Positions 23,922-36,044 of a DNA stretch of 64,000 nt are shown in pieces. The notes beneath the pieces were generated by a model. The model made no database searches, had not been told where the DNA came from, and saw only the letters and a list, made by a program, of their open reading frames with translations. Positions within the stretch are counted from its first letter, which is position 1. Each line of letters opens with the position of its first letter. The position numbers and the translations under genes are program-made. Origin of the DNA: Charina bottae (lineage: Eukaryota > Chordata > Lepidosauria > Squamata > Charinaidae); the NCBI GenBank assembly GCA_023362775.1, contig JALMGJ010000016.1:3456001-3520000 (forward strand), in the 5' to 3' direction.

Positions 23922-24005
23922 TCAAATCAAATCAAATCTTTATTACAGTCAAAGACCAGTATAGGAATGTATACAAATCTGATTATTATTTTCATTGGTG
24001 GTATT
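23922..24005 (-). mobile_element. LINE 3' end, same terminus as the Vingi-like copies
   Basis: Three CAAAT units, then CTTTATTACAGTCAAAGACC and AGTATAGGAATG. This is the minus-strand form of the family terminus. Only about 80 bp remain. Confidence 0.6.
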
Positions 24006-25227
24006 TGAGAAGTTGGCATGAGTACTTTGTAGCAACAAGTCTGGACTGGCAATATTTTTAATTAGAAATTGTTTTTAATATTTAGATATGGACCAATTGC
24101 CCTAAGTGCCTGAGAATTCCTCTAACTCTAGAGAATTCATCATGTTCTTTACAAAACAATGTATATAACAGCTACTTATAAATCAGAAGTTGAAGAATAT
24201 AGGAAGAATTGTGACATTCAGTATATGAATGTCAGTAAAAGATAACTTTGGCATCTATATATCACATTTCTACAGATTTAGAACTAATTGAACAATAATA
24301 GTATGTCATATTTGTAGAACACATCATTTTTAGGAAGAAATTGGATTCAGCTAATTGTTGGATATGTAATGTTCAAAATGCAACAGTTGCTTCAAACAAT
24401 GTAGTTGTGCACTATACTGGATTCCTTTTGACTTACGCAAGAACAATGTAATAAGATATTACACAAACAACAACAAAAAGATACTGCAAGGCAGGAAGGA
24501 TACCCATTCTGTACTAGTTATTCAGTGAGGTATGCACCTGCCTTTATATAATTGAAAAAGTGCTTTGTCTCCAGGAGTCCCATTTAGAAAAATATTTAGA
24601 AATTTGTACTGCAATTAACAGTTTATATGCTCAGTTTCTCATTGTCAAGTAAACTTCAGTTAAATATTAATAATTGAATTGAACTGAACTGAACTGAACT
24701 GAATATAGTATGAACATATATGAAAGTTTTTTTTTAAAAAAAACACCTATATAAGAGATACATGGTTTTCTGGGTTTAGTCCTTTATTTGCATATGAAAT
24801 GTTTCTTGAAAAGTTAACAGAATTTATGTCTCTATACAACTTTCCCCAATTTGTGCCTTCTGGTGAATGTATTACCATAATACATAGTGATAGTTTTCTA
24901 ACGTCCCCATTTTTTAGGTCATGTTTTGTATTATATACATATTTCTACATTATCCTTGACCCAACATCCACCCCAGAAAATTCAGAGAAATATGAAAATC
25001 AAATTATAACTGTGTTTCAACCCACTTATTTATCTGGAAATTGTGAATTAGATTGGCCTAAATCAAATTCTTTGGTTTTCTACCAGTTTAAAGAATACAA
25101 ATTTGAAGAATATGAAGAAAATGGTGATACGTTTAGCATGACTTAATGCCTGATTATTTGCATGGATACAGTGAAAATAATGCCATTAAATATAGGTAGA
25201 GTGTTCCTTCCTTACAGGTAGCCTATG
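24006..25227. other. No recognised feature; short (GAACT)n run
   Basis: A small GAACT repeat lies at about 24677-24706. An open frame of 115 codons at 24799-25146 (+) is of unknown meaning; it has no motif I recognise. Confidence 0.4.
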
Positions 25228-25235
25228 AATTAGAA

Positions 25236-25586
25236 CAGGGCTTTCCAAAGTGCCGCCGCTGGCGACACACCAGTGGCGGTGGCAGCGCGCGCACGCACGG
25301 CGGTGGTGTGGGGGGGCGTGCGGCGGCGTGTGCGCGCATGGTGGTGGCACGGGGGGGCATGCGGCGGCGCACGCGCGCACTGCGGCAGCGCGGGGGGCGT
25401 GCGGTGGCGCGTGTGTGCACGGCGGCGGCGGCGGCAGCCTCCGCTAAAACGCGGAAGCACTGATCTCACGCCACTGCCGCTGCCGCCGTGCATGCGCACA
25501 CCGCCGCTTCCAGGTGGTGTGGCGACACACCACGCTGTGTGTGGCAACACACTTTTGTGTCGCAACACACAGTTTGGAAAGCTCTG
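25236..25586 (+). mobile_element. Non-autonomous hAT element, family 1 copy A, with 8-bp TSD
   Basis: Starts CAGGGCTTTCCAAAG and ends GTTTGGAAAGCTCTG. The flanks are identical, AATTAGAA at 25228-25235 and 25587-25594. The core at about 25255-25480 is extremely GC- and CpG-rich, made of GTGCGGCGGCG-like units with several G-runs of 6-7. Open frames on both strands here are composition artefacts. Confidence 0.9.
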
Positions 25587-25594
25587 AATTAGAA

Positions 25595-26458
25595 GAATTC
25601 TCACTTCTGTTTTAGTCCATTTACTGAAGTCCAGAGGTTATTGACCACCTTGATAATTACTTTTAACTTCTCTCAGTTTGTTTTAATTGAGTCCTTTGTC
25701 CTGCATCTATTAAATTGAAAATATTGATCCTTTTTAAACACAGCATTAAAAGCCTTAAAAAGAAATGAAGACCCAGTCTCTGCTCACTAGGGTCTGCACT
25801 TATGTCTAAGTGAGTGAGAACTTGGGCTAATTTTTGTTTCATTGTTATTTATTAAAAATGAAGGGCAAGACACAAATACTGATTCTATTTCAGATTCTGA
25901 TTTGCACATATCAGTGCTACATATGGAAAAGGAGATAACGCCTTTGGGCACAGGAATGCTCATTTTGGTGACCATCATTTTATTTACTCTGTTTGTTAAG
26001 TGATTCCAGGATATGTAAGTAAAAACTGCCAACCAATACAGTAGTCACAGCCATTTCCAAATATTTAAAAAGAGAGAAAGAAAAGAATAAAAAGGATTAA
26101 ACTTGACTAAAAATTAAGGAAAAAAATGAATAAAACAGTTTATGAAATAACTGCATTTTTTACAAATAAATTAAAAACAAAAGCTGAATATACTCTTACA
26201 AATGTATGAAATAAGGAAACAACTGTTTTCCATATTACTTATCACTTAACTGCAATATACTCCCCAAACATCCAGGCACATATCATAATTGTATCTGCTT
26301 TCTAGAAGAAATGGAAACTACCTTTTTGTCCATCATTATGAAAGGGTCTTCAGAGTGCCTCTTATTAATGCATTAAAAAACATTGGCTTCATTTCTCTTC
26401 CCTCATGATATTTTATAATTTTAGCAAGGCAAATTAAACAAACACCAACCCATAAGAT
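25595..26458. other. No recognised feature
   Basis: AT-rich; nothing supported. Confidence 0.5.
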
Positions 26459-26520
26459 TGTGTGTGTGTATGTGTGTATGCACACACACACATACACAAG
26501 CACACATACATAAACACAGA
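26459..26520. repeat. TG/CA dinucleotide repeat, partly palindromic
   Basis: A TG-rich run turns into a CA-rich run near 26480, so the strand can fold on itself. Confidence 0.9.
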
Positions 26521-26548
26521 TATATAAATTGCAGATCTTTAACATATA

Positions 26549-28038
26549 TTTCAATTTAATTTATTTATTACAGTCATAGACCAGTACAAATAAAAATATG
26601 CCATATGTAGCCAATAAAAGTTCTCAGCTATAATAAAATAAATAAAATCCATATCTAAAATTAGTTTAGCAAAATACTTAACATTTGTATATCATATCAA
26701 GAAGACAGCCTATTTTACGTTATGTTGAGTTCCATATCTTGTGGCATCCTATGGTTATTAATTATTAACTATTAAAATTAAGTGTTAATATCAAAATTTT
26801 AAATGAATAGTTATAAAAGAAAGTAAAATATTTATGGTAAGTTTTTCACTAAGTTACATCGGCTCTTTAGTGCTGCTGCGCAGAATCTTGCTACCTGCGC
26901 TGTGACTGTAATCCACTCATCTTTGAGCAAAATCTGAAGATACTCGGTTTCAGAACGGCCCGGATACCTCATAATTATCGGGGAAATAAATTTTATTCGA
27001 ATATCTCTGTAGAATGAACATCGTAGAAGGACATGTCCAGTAGTTTCTATCTCTCCAGAATTACAAGGACAGAGCCTTTTATCCAATGGAATTTTTTTAT
27101 ATTTGCCGTCCAAGACGGCTGAGGGGAGGACATGGCATCGTGCAAGTGAGAAGGCTTTCCGATGGTTCAATGTCTCTAGCTGGCTGAGATATCTCGCAGA
27201 GGTAACAGTATATCTAGTAGAGTCTGGAGCCAAAAATGTCGGGGCTTTCTCTAGATCTACTTGCCTCTCCATGTCCTCTACCCTTTGTCTCAGGCTTTGT
27301 TTTGCCTTGTCGTAGCCCAGCTCTAGTATTGAAGACGGAGAAAAACCTAATTTTGTGAGATTATATTCGACAGCCTTGATCCATGAGGAAGAAAATTTGT
27401 CTTGGAGAATTAGTGGTGCAAGGCCTTGTGGAAAAAAGTTGAGTTTTAGCCACAGATTTAAGGAAGCTATACAGATTCTTGACTCAACTTTTACCAGTCC
27501 TGTCTCCAGGCGTAAGGAGCATTAGAAATACAATGAGGGATCTGTAAAATTGCTCTTATAAATTTGGATTGAACTCTCTCCAAAGGTATGAAACTAGAAG
27601 ATGAGGGTCCAAGCTGGGTCCCATACAATAGCTGTGCAAGCGACTTAGCCTGAAAAAGCTTAATTGCAGCTGGGACATAATGTCCTCCTTTCGAGTGGAA
27701 AAATTTGAGAATGGCGTTGGCTGATCTCTGACCAATGGCAGCTGCATGTTCGCAATGTGCATTCCTTGAGCCGGTGGTGTGTATGACAACACCCAGATAT
27801 TTAAAAATGGTCACCTGTTCTATTTTATGTCCATTAAGGTACCATGAACGGAGTTTTGGCCTTTTAGCAAAGGCCATAACTTTAGTTTTCTGAAAGTTAA
27901 TTTCCAATTTATCGTTATTGCAGTACTGGAGCAATGCTCGCAGGGCTCTTTTAAGACCTACTGGTGTCCTTGAAAGAATTACTGCGTCATCTGCATACAA
28001 TAACAAGGCGATGCTGCGATTCCCTATTTTTGGGGGGT
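26549..28038 (-). mobile_element. 5'-truncated Vingi/Ingi-like LINE, copy 2, with perfect 15-bp TSD
   Basis: The flanks GATCTTTAACATATA (26534-26548 and 28039-28053) are identical. The sequence is the reverse complement of copy 1 from about 18140 onward, with the same UTR and terminus. The 5' truncation is deeper than in copy 1, leaving only RT motif C and everything downstream. Confidence 0.9.
26832..28036 (-). pseudogene. C-terminal ORF of LINE copy 2, one frameshift
   Basis: The frame opens just upstream of the catalytic YADD and runs to about 27510, where one base is missing relative to copy 1 (18655 region). The original frame resumes and includes the stretch 27272-26832, ending at the same stop as copy 1. 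Over the last 146 residues the two copies differ at 7 positions. The Cys-X-Cys...His...Cys motif is kept. The reverse transcriptase is incomplete, so the copy is dead. Confidence 0.8.
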
Positions 28039-28179
28039 GATCTTTAACATATACTGGGATGAATAAGTATTTAATAAACTCTTTTCATTTTGTCCTTGTT
28101 GGATAGCCAACATGCAAAGCAAGCTACTTTGATCACTGTTATTCTAAACTGAAATATACTATGATACTCTACATGTGGA

Positions 28180-28530
28180 TTTTAGGATACAATAGGATAG
28201 GAGTAGAAAAAGGATAAAGCTACTTCATATTCCTTGGACAGCCAAGAGGACCAACTGTTGTTTGCTAGAGACAATTGAGTCTGAATCTGATTGGAAGCAA
28301 GGATTATGGGGAAAAAAAACTATCCTGTGTTGGACATATGTGGGTTTATGTATCTAGGGAAAATATGATAATCCTGGGCAAGGTGGACGGAAGGAGAAGA
28401 AGCTATACGGAGCTACAGAAATGCACCTGCAAGAACTGTGCAATGGGGTGAGAGACAGGACAGTTGGAGAAATTTAATCACTATGAATTGATTATGACTT
28501 GACTTGATACATTATAACAGGACAGGATGG
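28180..28530 (+). mobile_element. Degenerate RTE-type LINE 3' segment (tentative)
   Basis: A broken translation retains the order seen in RTE/Bov-B C-termini: an LGKVDGRRRR-like segment near 28375, a QELCNGVRDRTVGE-like segment near 28430, and an ATTATGACTTGACTTGAT terminus. Divergence is strong. Confidence 0.45.
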
Positions 28531-28556
28531 GACGGGACGGGATGGGATGGGACAGC
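28518..28556. repeat. (GGGAC/GGGAT)n short pentanucleotide repeat
   Basis: About seven units with C/T variation. Confidence 0.85.
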
Positions 28557-28620
28557 CTGAATGCTACTAAGCATGAATAGAAGCCAGTGTTATGCTCTAT
28601 ATAGGGATGTCCATTTGGAA

Positions 28621-28622
28621 AA

Positions 28623-28665
<43 letters not shown>

Positions 28666-28668
28666 ATT
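28621..28668. repeat. (AAAT)n microsatellite
   Basis: About 12 AAAT units. It may be the tail of a lost LINE. Confidence 0.95.
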
Positions 28669-30869
28669 TTTAAAAATGAATTCAGGTATACTTAAGGTAC
28701 AATGTACTATCATATTATGGTGAGTTCACATGTTCTTTTTTAAAAAAACGTTTTAAATAAATTCTTTTTATGATACAAAGCCTTCCTATCATACCTGAAG
28801 AGACACAATTCAAGGCAGATTTGGCTTGTTTCTGTAGGGCTATCGTTGCCCCTTCTTAGCCACAAAGAGAAGGTTAGAAACATTTGCTTTTGTTTAACCA
28901 ATCATAGTTTAGCATCACCTCTAAAATTTAGCAGTCTGTGGATAGCTTTAATTATGGTTTATATAAATAAGCCAGCTCTGCTTTCAATTGTATCTTCTCT
29001 CTGATATCGCACTTGGAATTTCAAAATCAGAATTGTTTCCTTGATAACTTGTTTCTCTGAATTTGAGCTGACATGAAAAAAAGTGATTCTCCTTAATTTG
29101 TTTGATCTGCTTACTGAACCGCATCTAAATGTGCTCAAATTAACTCAATTAAAACAGGTAAGTTCAATGAGTTAGGTAAAATCAAAACACACAGCACAAA
29201 TTAAGAATGCATGTAATGAAACAAATTTCTGTTCAGTTTGAACATGGAGACTAATCAAAGTTTTTTGGGAGCTATTTTTGGTGGCAGCATGAAGTTTATC
29301 AGTATCTCAACGTATGTGAAGAAAAGGAACTAGAATGGTAACTAGATATCACAAAATTACCTGATATACACCTGACTGCTGTCTTCCCCCATTTATGACA
29401 CTACATTTTTTTAATGATTCTATGAATTTGCATATACAACTACTCACCGCCGGGGGGGGGGAGGGGAGGAGATTAATAGACAATAACTCCTTGAGTATCC
29501 AGAGTAGGTAGAAATACTAAGAACAGCCATAAATGCAAACAAACTGGCAGAATAATGTAGATACTGGTAGCTTTTGAATATAAGGATGAAGTTAGAATTA
29601 ACTTTAGGTAACCACGTTAAAAAGATAAGCTTGCAGCTACATATGACTACATGTACCAGTCAGATTTATTCTGAACAATCAGAAATAGAAGTTACTGTAT
29701 ATTAAAGAAAGTTTATTATATTTTCACAGCCAGGTCTATTATCCCCCACCCACCCCCAAAAATACAGTGGGCATGCTCAAAGTACCAAACTCTGACATTA
29801 CCTATCTTTTAGAAGTTGACTGGGTGCAGGATTAAAGCTTCATGCTTCATTTAATGAAAAAGCTTGGAAGACAATTCACTTTTTTTCCACAAAGATGCAC
29901 AAAGACAAAGTCAGTAGAAAGGCAAGCCTTCCGGATTAACCCTCAAGTGTTTCATCCTATCATGTAATCTGTGTATTGAATTATTATTTAATGTACATTT
30001 TCAATTTGTTTTGAAAATGCAATGTTTGATTCTGGGGACAGGGAGAAGGATGATGGGAGGGGAGATTTTCCAGAAATTTCTTTGGCGCCATGGGATTAGC
30101 ACTATAATCTATTGGCATTTCCATATTTATCCCTATTAGCACACAGTAGAAAAAGGTGACATTGTGGAGGGAAGGAAAGAACTGTGTAACCTCCATCTGT
30201 GTTGTATAGCCTGCGCAGATAATGTTTGTTATTATGTAACTAAACGATATTACAAAAACTAAAATAAAAGAAGATGCTACAGAAAAATAGATCTTTAAAG
30301 ATATGTTGTAGAAATGGAAAGTTCTACGGAGGGGATTTTTAAAAAAAATGTATTATTTTTGAAAACTTCTGCTGTTTAATGACTGCCATAAAGATTCATT
30401 TGATTTGACTTTAGAAACTTTATGTTATTTAAAATAAAATGTTTTTCCCAAGGTGTCTCAGATTTTTTTAAAAATAACAATGGGTAATAGATAATAATGG
30501 AACATCATTATCCAAAATATTTCTAAAAAAATAAAACCCAAAAAGTCTAATGCCAAAATAGCTTAAAATATTTCTGGACAAAGAGATTCCATAAAATCAT
30601 AGTATCACAGTGGGGAAAAAATAAATTAAAACCAATTCTATCCAAAGCAGATCAAAATGATAATTGAAATTAGAATTTATCTAAAAGAAAATGGAAAACC
30701 AAAGGTATTTTCTGAGGGTTTAGAAATTTGGGTCCATGATTAAAATGTTTTTGCCTTATGTATCCATCCATCTGATTGTTCCTGTTGGCAAATCTGAGAG
30801 CCAAGCCTTCTGCAAGTACTAGAGTGTACTTGACTGTCTGAAGGGCTTCCAGCTCCAGAATTGGGCACA
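28669..30869. other. No recognised feature
   Basis: 2.2 kb of AT-rich sequence with a G-run near 29452. No element or exon supported. Confidence 0.45.
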
Positions 30870-31130
30870 AGTGATACATTAGATGGACCTCTTGGCCAAA
30901 GCTGCCATCTGCTCTTCAATTAGGAGCTGTGAGTCCAAGACAAACCCTAGACTGAGCACAAGTCTTGAGTGAGGAATTGCAACCTCATTGAAGACTAACA
31001 ATGGAATATTCCCAGAACCAGAGGGCTAAATAAACACAGCCATTCAGTCTTGTCAGCACTGAGCCAGAGTCTGTTCCTCCCCATCAGTTCCTGCCCATGT
31101 GCCCATTATACAGCCCCTGACAGATGTGGA
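30870..31130 (-). mobile_element. Degenerate L2 LINE fragment
   Basis: This aligns in order with the antisense L2 at about 41590-41800: CTGCTCTTCAATTAGGAGC, then GTGAGTCCAAGACAAACCC, ACCTCATTGAAGACTAACAA, and GTTCCTCCCCATCAGTTCC. Many changes; frames are broken. Confidence 0.65.
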
Positions 31131-31867
31131 CCTCTGGACCAACAGGTTTGCCCTCTCCTGTATTGCAATTGAGAATTTAGCAGATTCTGAATAACTTTAG
31201 CGAAATTACTTCTTTCCAGGGAAACTGCAGTTGGTGAAGCAACCAACGTTGATAAAAGGCAGTCTAAGGAGAAAGCTAGATTTATGAGAAACCCCACATT
31301 ATAAATCTGATTCTTCATAGCTAAATGATAGGAGGCCATATCTTTTATTAACTGCTTACATTTGTTTTTTTCCAATGGATATGTTCCATTTTATTGTCCT
31401 TTGGTAAGATTTTTATATTTGAAGGAAGCTGCCTTATATTTAATAACCACTCCAACTATGGTCATTAACTATCCTGGTATTTGTTCAAGAGAAGCCACAG
31501 CTGGCAGAACAGACAGACCTCAAGGAAAAATAAAAAAGAAAGCAAAAGAAATCAAATAAGGGTATCTCATGAATATATATGAGTATACAGAGTTTTATAC
31601 AAAGCTTTTAATAAACTTCATGGCAGCTTGAGAACTAAAGAGCCTAATGCATTTTTCCTAACATGAAGATTCCCCCTCCCCTTATTTTGAGTGAATAGGT
31701 TCATAGGAAGAATGACTGCCCCTGCCCCCCCACCACCAAATGTTGAGACTGACTCTGAAATACTACTGACCTTTAAGATCTAGATCAGAAAGTATAGAGG
31801 GCAGGCTTTTCCCAGACCAGATGACTGGATGGCTTTAACCAGTTGTTTATGAGGTCAGCTTGGTTCA
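31131..31867. other. No recognised feature
   Basis: Nothing supported. The right end may be L2 sequence leading into the next terminus. Confidence 0.4.
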
Positions 31868-31957
31868 TATCTGCTGTTGTGAGTCGCCCAGAGTTGTTTA
31901 AGATGGGTGGCCATGCAAATCTTAAACAAACAAACAAACAAACAAACAAACAAATTA
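31868..31957 (+). mobile_element. L2-type LINE 3' terminus with (AAAC)n tail
   Basis: GTGAGTCGCCCAGAGTTG and GATGGGTGGCCATGCAAAT, followed by about eight AAAC units. The tail has become a microsatellite. Confidence 0.75.
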
Positions 31958-32029
31958 TCCCTTGCTGGGAACATCAGAAGAGCCTATGGGGAGTCACTAG
32001 CAGCTGGAGAGTTGGATTCCTACATTTGT

Positions 32030-33005
32030 TTGGTTGGCAAGATGGCACATTGATGTGAGCAGGGCCAGTGGCACTGAAGAGGATGCACAGCACAGTTTGG
32101 TAGGCACTGGTGCTGCAGACAACTAATGGCAGCCACAGAAGAGCAGACAGAGGTGGCAGTATGTTTCTGGCAATGGTGTAACTCCAGTGGCAGCAGGCTA
32201 GTGTCAAAGTGAAATTGAGCAAGCCAATGGTGGCGTGGCTAGGTTTTCCTGGTTCCTGTGACTATGCCACATGGGGTTGGCAGACATTTTGTTACCTTCC
32301 TTTGGTCCTGAATCTTGTAAAGGAAAGATTTGTGGTATGCTTGTGACTTTCCTTTGTGGTCTTCACATCTATATCTGGCAGATGAGGACTGGAAGTTTAT
32401 GGATTGTTTTTTTGGCAGTGGGTTTTGCTTTGGTGGAGGATGATCTTTTTCCATCTGCATTCTGTTGGGCCTTTCCCTGGGGTAGAACCTAGGGGAGAAC
32501 AACGCCCTGATTTGTCCTCAAGTTGGTAGGAAGAGATGGTACCCCAACAGTTTGGTGGGAGCAGGTGAATTTTGGGGGTACTGAGTGCAGGTGGATATTT
32601 GTTTGAGTGGGGGGTATTTCTTTGGGCGGCAGGAGATGCTGAGTGTGTGAAGAGAAGCATCCCAGCATCCTGGATTGCTCCTGGTTTGTGTGGTTGTGTA
32701 TTCAGGGATGTGATTGGGACTCCCTAACCCAGGGACTGGCAAGGATGGGGTTGGGGAGGATGGGATGGGATGGGGGCGGTATTGGCAGGGCAGAACATCT
32801 CTGTGATAATGGGCAATGGGAAGTATGGTGGGAGGTGGGGAGTGGGCAGTTTTCAGGGAACAAGGCCCTGATGTCTTATACCAGTACTACAATCTGACAT
32901 TATCTGTTGGATAAAGTTGCTTGGATTGGCTCCAGGTTGGACTCTGTCCTCTAGGTCCCATGCAGGTAACTGAAGCTTGGTCTAGCTTAGTTATCTGGGA
33001 AGAGT
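32030..33005. other. GC-richer unassigned block
   Basis: Base composition rises relative to both flanks, with G-rich runs at about 32740-32860. Open frames occur on both strands (73-87 codons), none recognisable. It could be an old LTR, a LINE 5' region or a degraded retrocopy; I cannot decide. Confidence 0.3.
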
Positions 33006-33015
33006 TTGACCCTGT

Positions 33016-33357
33016 TAAAGGTAAGGTAAAGGTCCCCCCCCCCAGCACAGTTGTGCAGTCGTGTCCGACTCTAGGGGGCAGTGCTCATCTCTGATTGTTA
33101 GCCGAAGAGCCAGCGTTGTCTGAAGATGCTTCCATGGTCATGCGGCCGGCATGATGCACGTGGAACACTGTTACCTTCCCACCGAAGTGGTACCTATTAA
33201 TCTACTTGCATTTGCATGCTTTCGAATTGCTAGGTTGGCAAGAGCTGGGGCTAGTGCGGGAGCTCACTCTGTCACGCGGAACTAGGGATTCGAACCTCCG
33301 AACTTGCGATCTTCTGATCGACAAGCCTGGCATCTTACCCACTGAGCCACCATGCCC
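33016..33357 (-). mobile_element. Sauria-type SINE
   Basis: Minus-strand copy of the family at 16151 with the same blocks: tRNA-type head near 33330-33355, GGTTCGAATCCC near 33290, and AGAGTCGGACACGACTG near 33060-33075. The flanks CCCTGTTA (33010-33017) and CCCTGTTTA (from 33356) suggest a short, slightly eroded target duplication. Confidence 0.85.
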
Positions 33358-33730
33358 CTGTTTACTGTTGACTCTGTTACTTCCAATGAAATGAACAGTG
33401 AGGTCCAGTAAGTCTGAAATATTATTTTTTGTTGAATAAACCGGGATCAAAGATCAACAGAAATTTTTAGCTCTTGATTTAAGACAGTTTCCCATTGTTT
33501 GGACAAAATTGGGATCTTCAATACCTTATTCCATTTAATCTTAAAATGTACATATTGAATTGAGTTTCCAGCACATATTTAAAAAGACTAATCGTATGAT
33601 TTTAAATCTCATAAAATTTGGTACTCACTTCTGATAATTTGGACCTCTGTGAAGCTGACATCTGCAAGTCCAAACTGATATGTCAATAGATATTGTAGCT
33701 GTAAATATTGCAAGTGGATAGCAAAAGACA

Positions 33731-33731
<1 letters not shown>
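33358..33731. other. No recognised feature
   Basis: AT-rich; nothing supported. Confidence 0.5.

Positions 33732-33774
<43 letters not shown>
33732..33774. repeat. (AT)n microsatellite
   Basis: About 20 uninterrupted AT units. Confidence 0.95.
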
Positions 33775-33776
<2 letters not shown>

Positions 33777-34149
33777 TTTATACCATAGAAAGTGATAAAA
33801 ACTCATAATTCAATAATTGGTCTAAAGTAAAATACACAGTGTCCATCAAAATCTTTCATGTGGCTGTTTTTTCCCCCCGCCTCTAATGTCTGAATTATCT
33901 TATGTCAATTTAGCATGGCAGAAAGGATAAAAATAGAACGTTCCAGAAATAGCATATGACAGTTTTTAAATCGATGTTCTAGTGACAGGGATTATGTCTT
34001 ATTTATTATATTTTGAGCCCTCAACAGTCCTGTTAACTAAGAATGCTATGTGTGAATATTCCAAAAGGTCCCAGGAAGGAGATTTTAAACTGAGTGAAAC
34101 CATCCAAAATTTGGTGCTAGTCAGAAGATAAGCATAGTGGTATTATTTA

Positions 34150-34500
34150 AGAGAAGACCTGAAATATCAGGTTAGTGAGAGATCATCTATGTCAGGGCTT
34201 TCCAAAGTTTTCCCGCGGCGACACACCAACCGCCGTTGGTGAGTTGCCGTGGGAAAACCCGGAAGTGCCACCATTGCGGCAGCGCTCAAAAACCCGGAAG
34301 CGCTGCTGCCACTTTCGGGTTTTTGCGCGCCGCCGTTGGTGTGTCACCGTGGGAAAACCCGGAAGCACTGATGATGATCAGCGCTTCCGGGTTGTGTGGC
34401 GACACACCAGACTGTGTGTGGCGACACTTTTGTGTGGCGACACACAGTTTGGAAAGCTCTGATCTATGTGGTTGCTAAGAGCTGACAACAACTTGATGGC

Positions 34501-34540
<40 letters not shown>

Positions 34541-34541
34541 T
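34150..34541 (+). mobile_element. RTE-type LINE 3' end split by a hAT insertion, with (AAT)n tail
   Basis: The segment GAGAAGACCTGAAATATCAG...GATCATCTATGT (to 34192) continues after the hAT element as ATCTATGTGGTTGCTAAGAG...GACAACAACTTGATGGC (34462-34499). It then passes into about 13 AAT units. The same order, unbroken, is found in the RTE end at 34690-35071. Confidence 0.75.
34193..34461 (+). mobile_element. Non-autonomous hAT element, family 1 copy B, with 8-bp TSD
   Basis: Starts CAGGGCTTTCCAAAG and ends GTTTGGAAAGCTCTG. The flanks are identical, ATCTATGT at 34185-34192 and 34462-34469. The core contains several forward and inverted CCGGAAG-type words. It interrupts an RTE 3' end and is therefore younger than it. 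Confidence 0.92.
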
Positions 34542-34689
34542 CTTCAAGAAAAACTGAAAAAAATCCCTTTGTCACTGAGTCAACTTGAATGGCTTGTGAT
34601 AAAGATGGATCCAGAAGATCATCCACATTATATGCCTCTTATTTATAATGGAATGGAATGGCATATAGGCTGTATCCATGGCATCATTT

Positions 34690-35071
34690 AATAATGAAAC
34701 CAGTACTTCAGTAAGAAGACCAAGATAGCTTCCAGAAACATTCTGAGAGAAAACTCCTGAGAATACATTGGACAGCCAAGAAAACAAACAAATGGATCAT
34801 GTAACAAATCAGCCCAGAGTTCTCACTTGAGGCACAAATGACCAGGCTCAAATGATCATATTTTGGACACATTATGCAAAGCCCTAGCTCTCTGGAAAAG
34901 GCTCTAATGCTGGGAAAGATGAAGAAAAGAGAAGATAACAAGATGTATTATTGGGAGACCTGAAGACCAGGTTAAGGACAGATCATCATGGAAAAAAATT
35001 ATATATGTGATTGCCTAGAGTTGACACCAACTTGATGGCACATAATCAATCAATCAATCAATCAATCAATG
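34690..35071 (+). mobile_element. RTE-type LINE 3' end with (AATC)n tail
   Basis: A broken translation follows the RTE C-terminus: a segment around CAGCCAAGAAAACAAACAAA, then CATATTTTGGACACATTATG (matching YFGHIM), TGGAAAAGGCTCTAATGCTG (LEKALMLGK), GGGAGACCTGAAGACC, and ACACCAACTTGATGGCA before about eight AATC units. It is a different subfamily from the Bov-B copies at 2187, 49955 and 57065. Confidence 0.75.
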
Positions 35072-36033
35072 GATTCCAGAAGTCTCTAGTGGCATGCTAT
35101 CTGAATCTCCATCCTTATGGAGGAGAATACTGTCTGATAACCTTAAGTTCTCCCAAGAATTTATCAATTCATAACAATAAATTCAGAGATAACTCCAGAA
35201 TTCCAATCTCAACCTCAGGATTAGGCTCTACAGAATTTGTACCGCCAATGACATTTTGAGAAAGCTGTATTGTTGTTATTATAGCCATGGACTCCCAAGC
35301 TGCCTTAAAGTGCTGTTTGTGTGAATGAGCCAGTTTGGCGGAGAGAAAGCTTAGGGGCAGGATGGTTGGTGTACTAACAGAAGTATCAGCCTATCTTTTT
35401 TCCAGCCTAAGTTGGCGCAAAACTAAAATAGTCTTAGTACCACAGAGCTGACTAACCATTAGTAGGAAAAATTGTGTTGCATCAAGTCAGCACATAAAGA
35501 TGGCCTTATTCTTCATTGAACAAATGAAGTTCTTCTAAAGTATTGTTTTACAACTGGAAATGATTCATAGGAACAAGAACTAGAACTACTGCAACTATAC
35601 ACTTTACACATTCTTGATTGGAGAAAGAACATACTCTAGACAATTAGTGCCCACTCTTCATTAAGATTCCATATGTCTCTAATTATACAAGTGTCATTAA
35701 ACACAGAGCTGGTGTAGCTACATACACAAACTCTTATAAAGCAGATCAGCAAATTATAGCTTCTGCTTGAGAAGAGTAAACACTTGGATAGGAAGAAATA
35801 TTTGTCATTGTGTCAGTCTCATAAATGCATTGTATAAATTTAAACCAAGAACACATCCCCATGACTTTTCAGATGTGGTCACGTGGGGAGTGAAAACAGT
35901 GTGTCAGCCTGTCCTAAGTATACCTTTAGGCATAAGCCTGCCAGCCAACAAGCAATGAAAAGAAATGAAAAGATCAGAATTAGAATGATTACTATATGCA
36001 GAATGGGATGGGTTATGTCTATTTATCATCTGA
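35072..36033. other. No recognised feature
   Basis: About 1 kb of AT-rich DNA; nothing supported. Confidence 0.5.
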
Positions 36034-36044
36034 TAATTGCACAA

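Noticed and set aside
25186..25604. Several Arg/Ala/His-rich frames on both strands
   Set aside because: They lie in the CpG-dense core of hAT copy A and exist on both strands for compositional reasons.
29444..29470. G-run and GAGGGGAGGAG as a regulatory G-quadruplex
   Set aside because: Isolated simple sequence without gene context.
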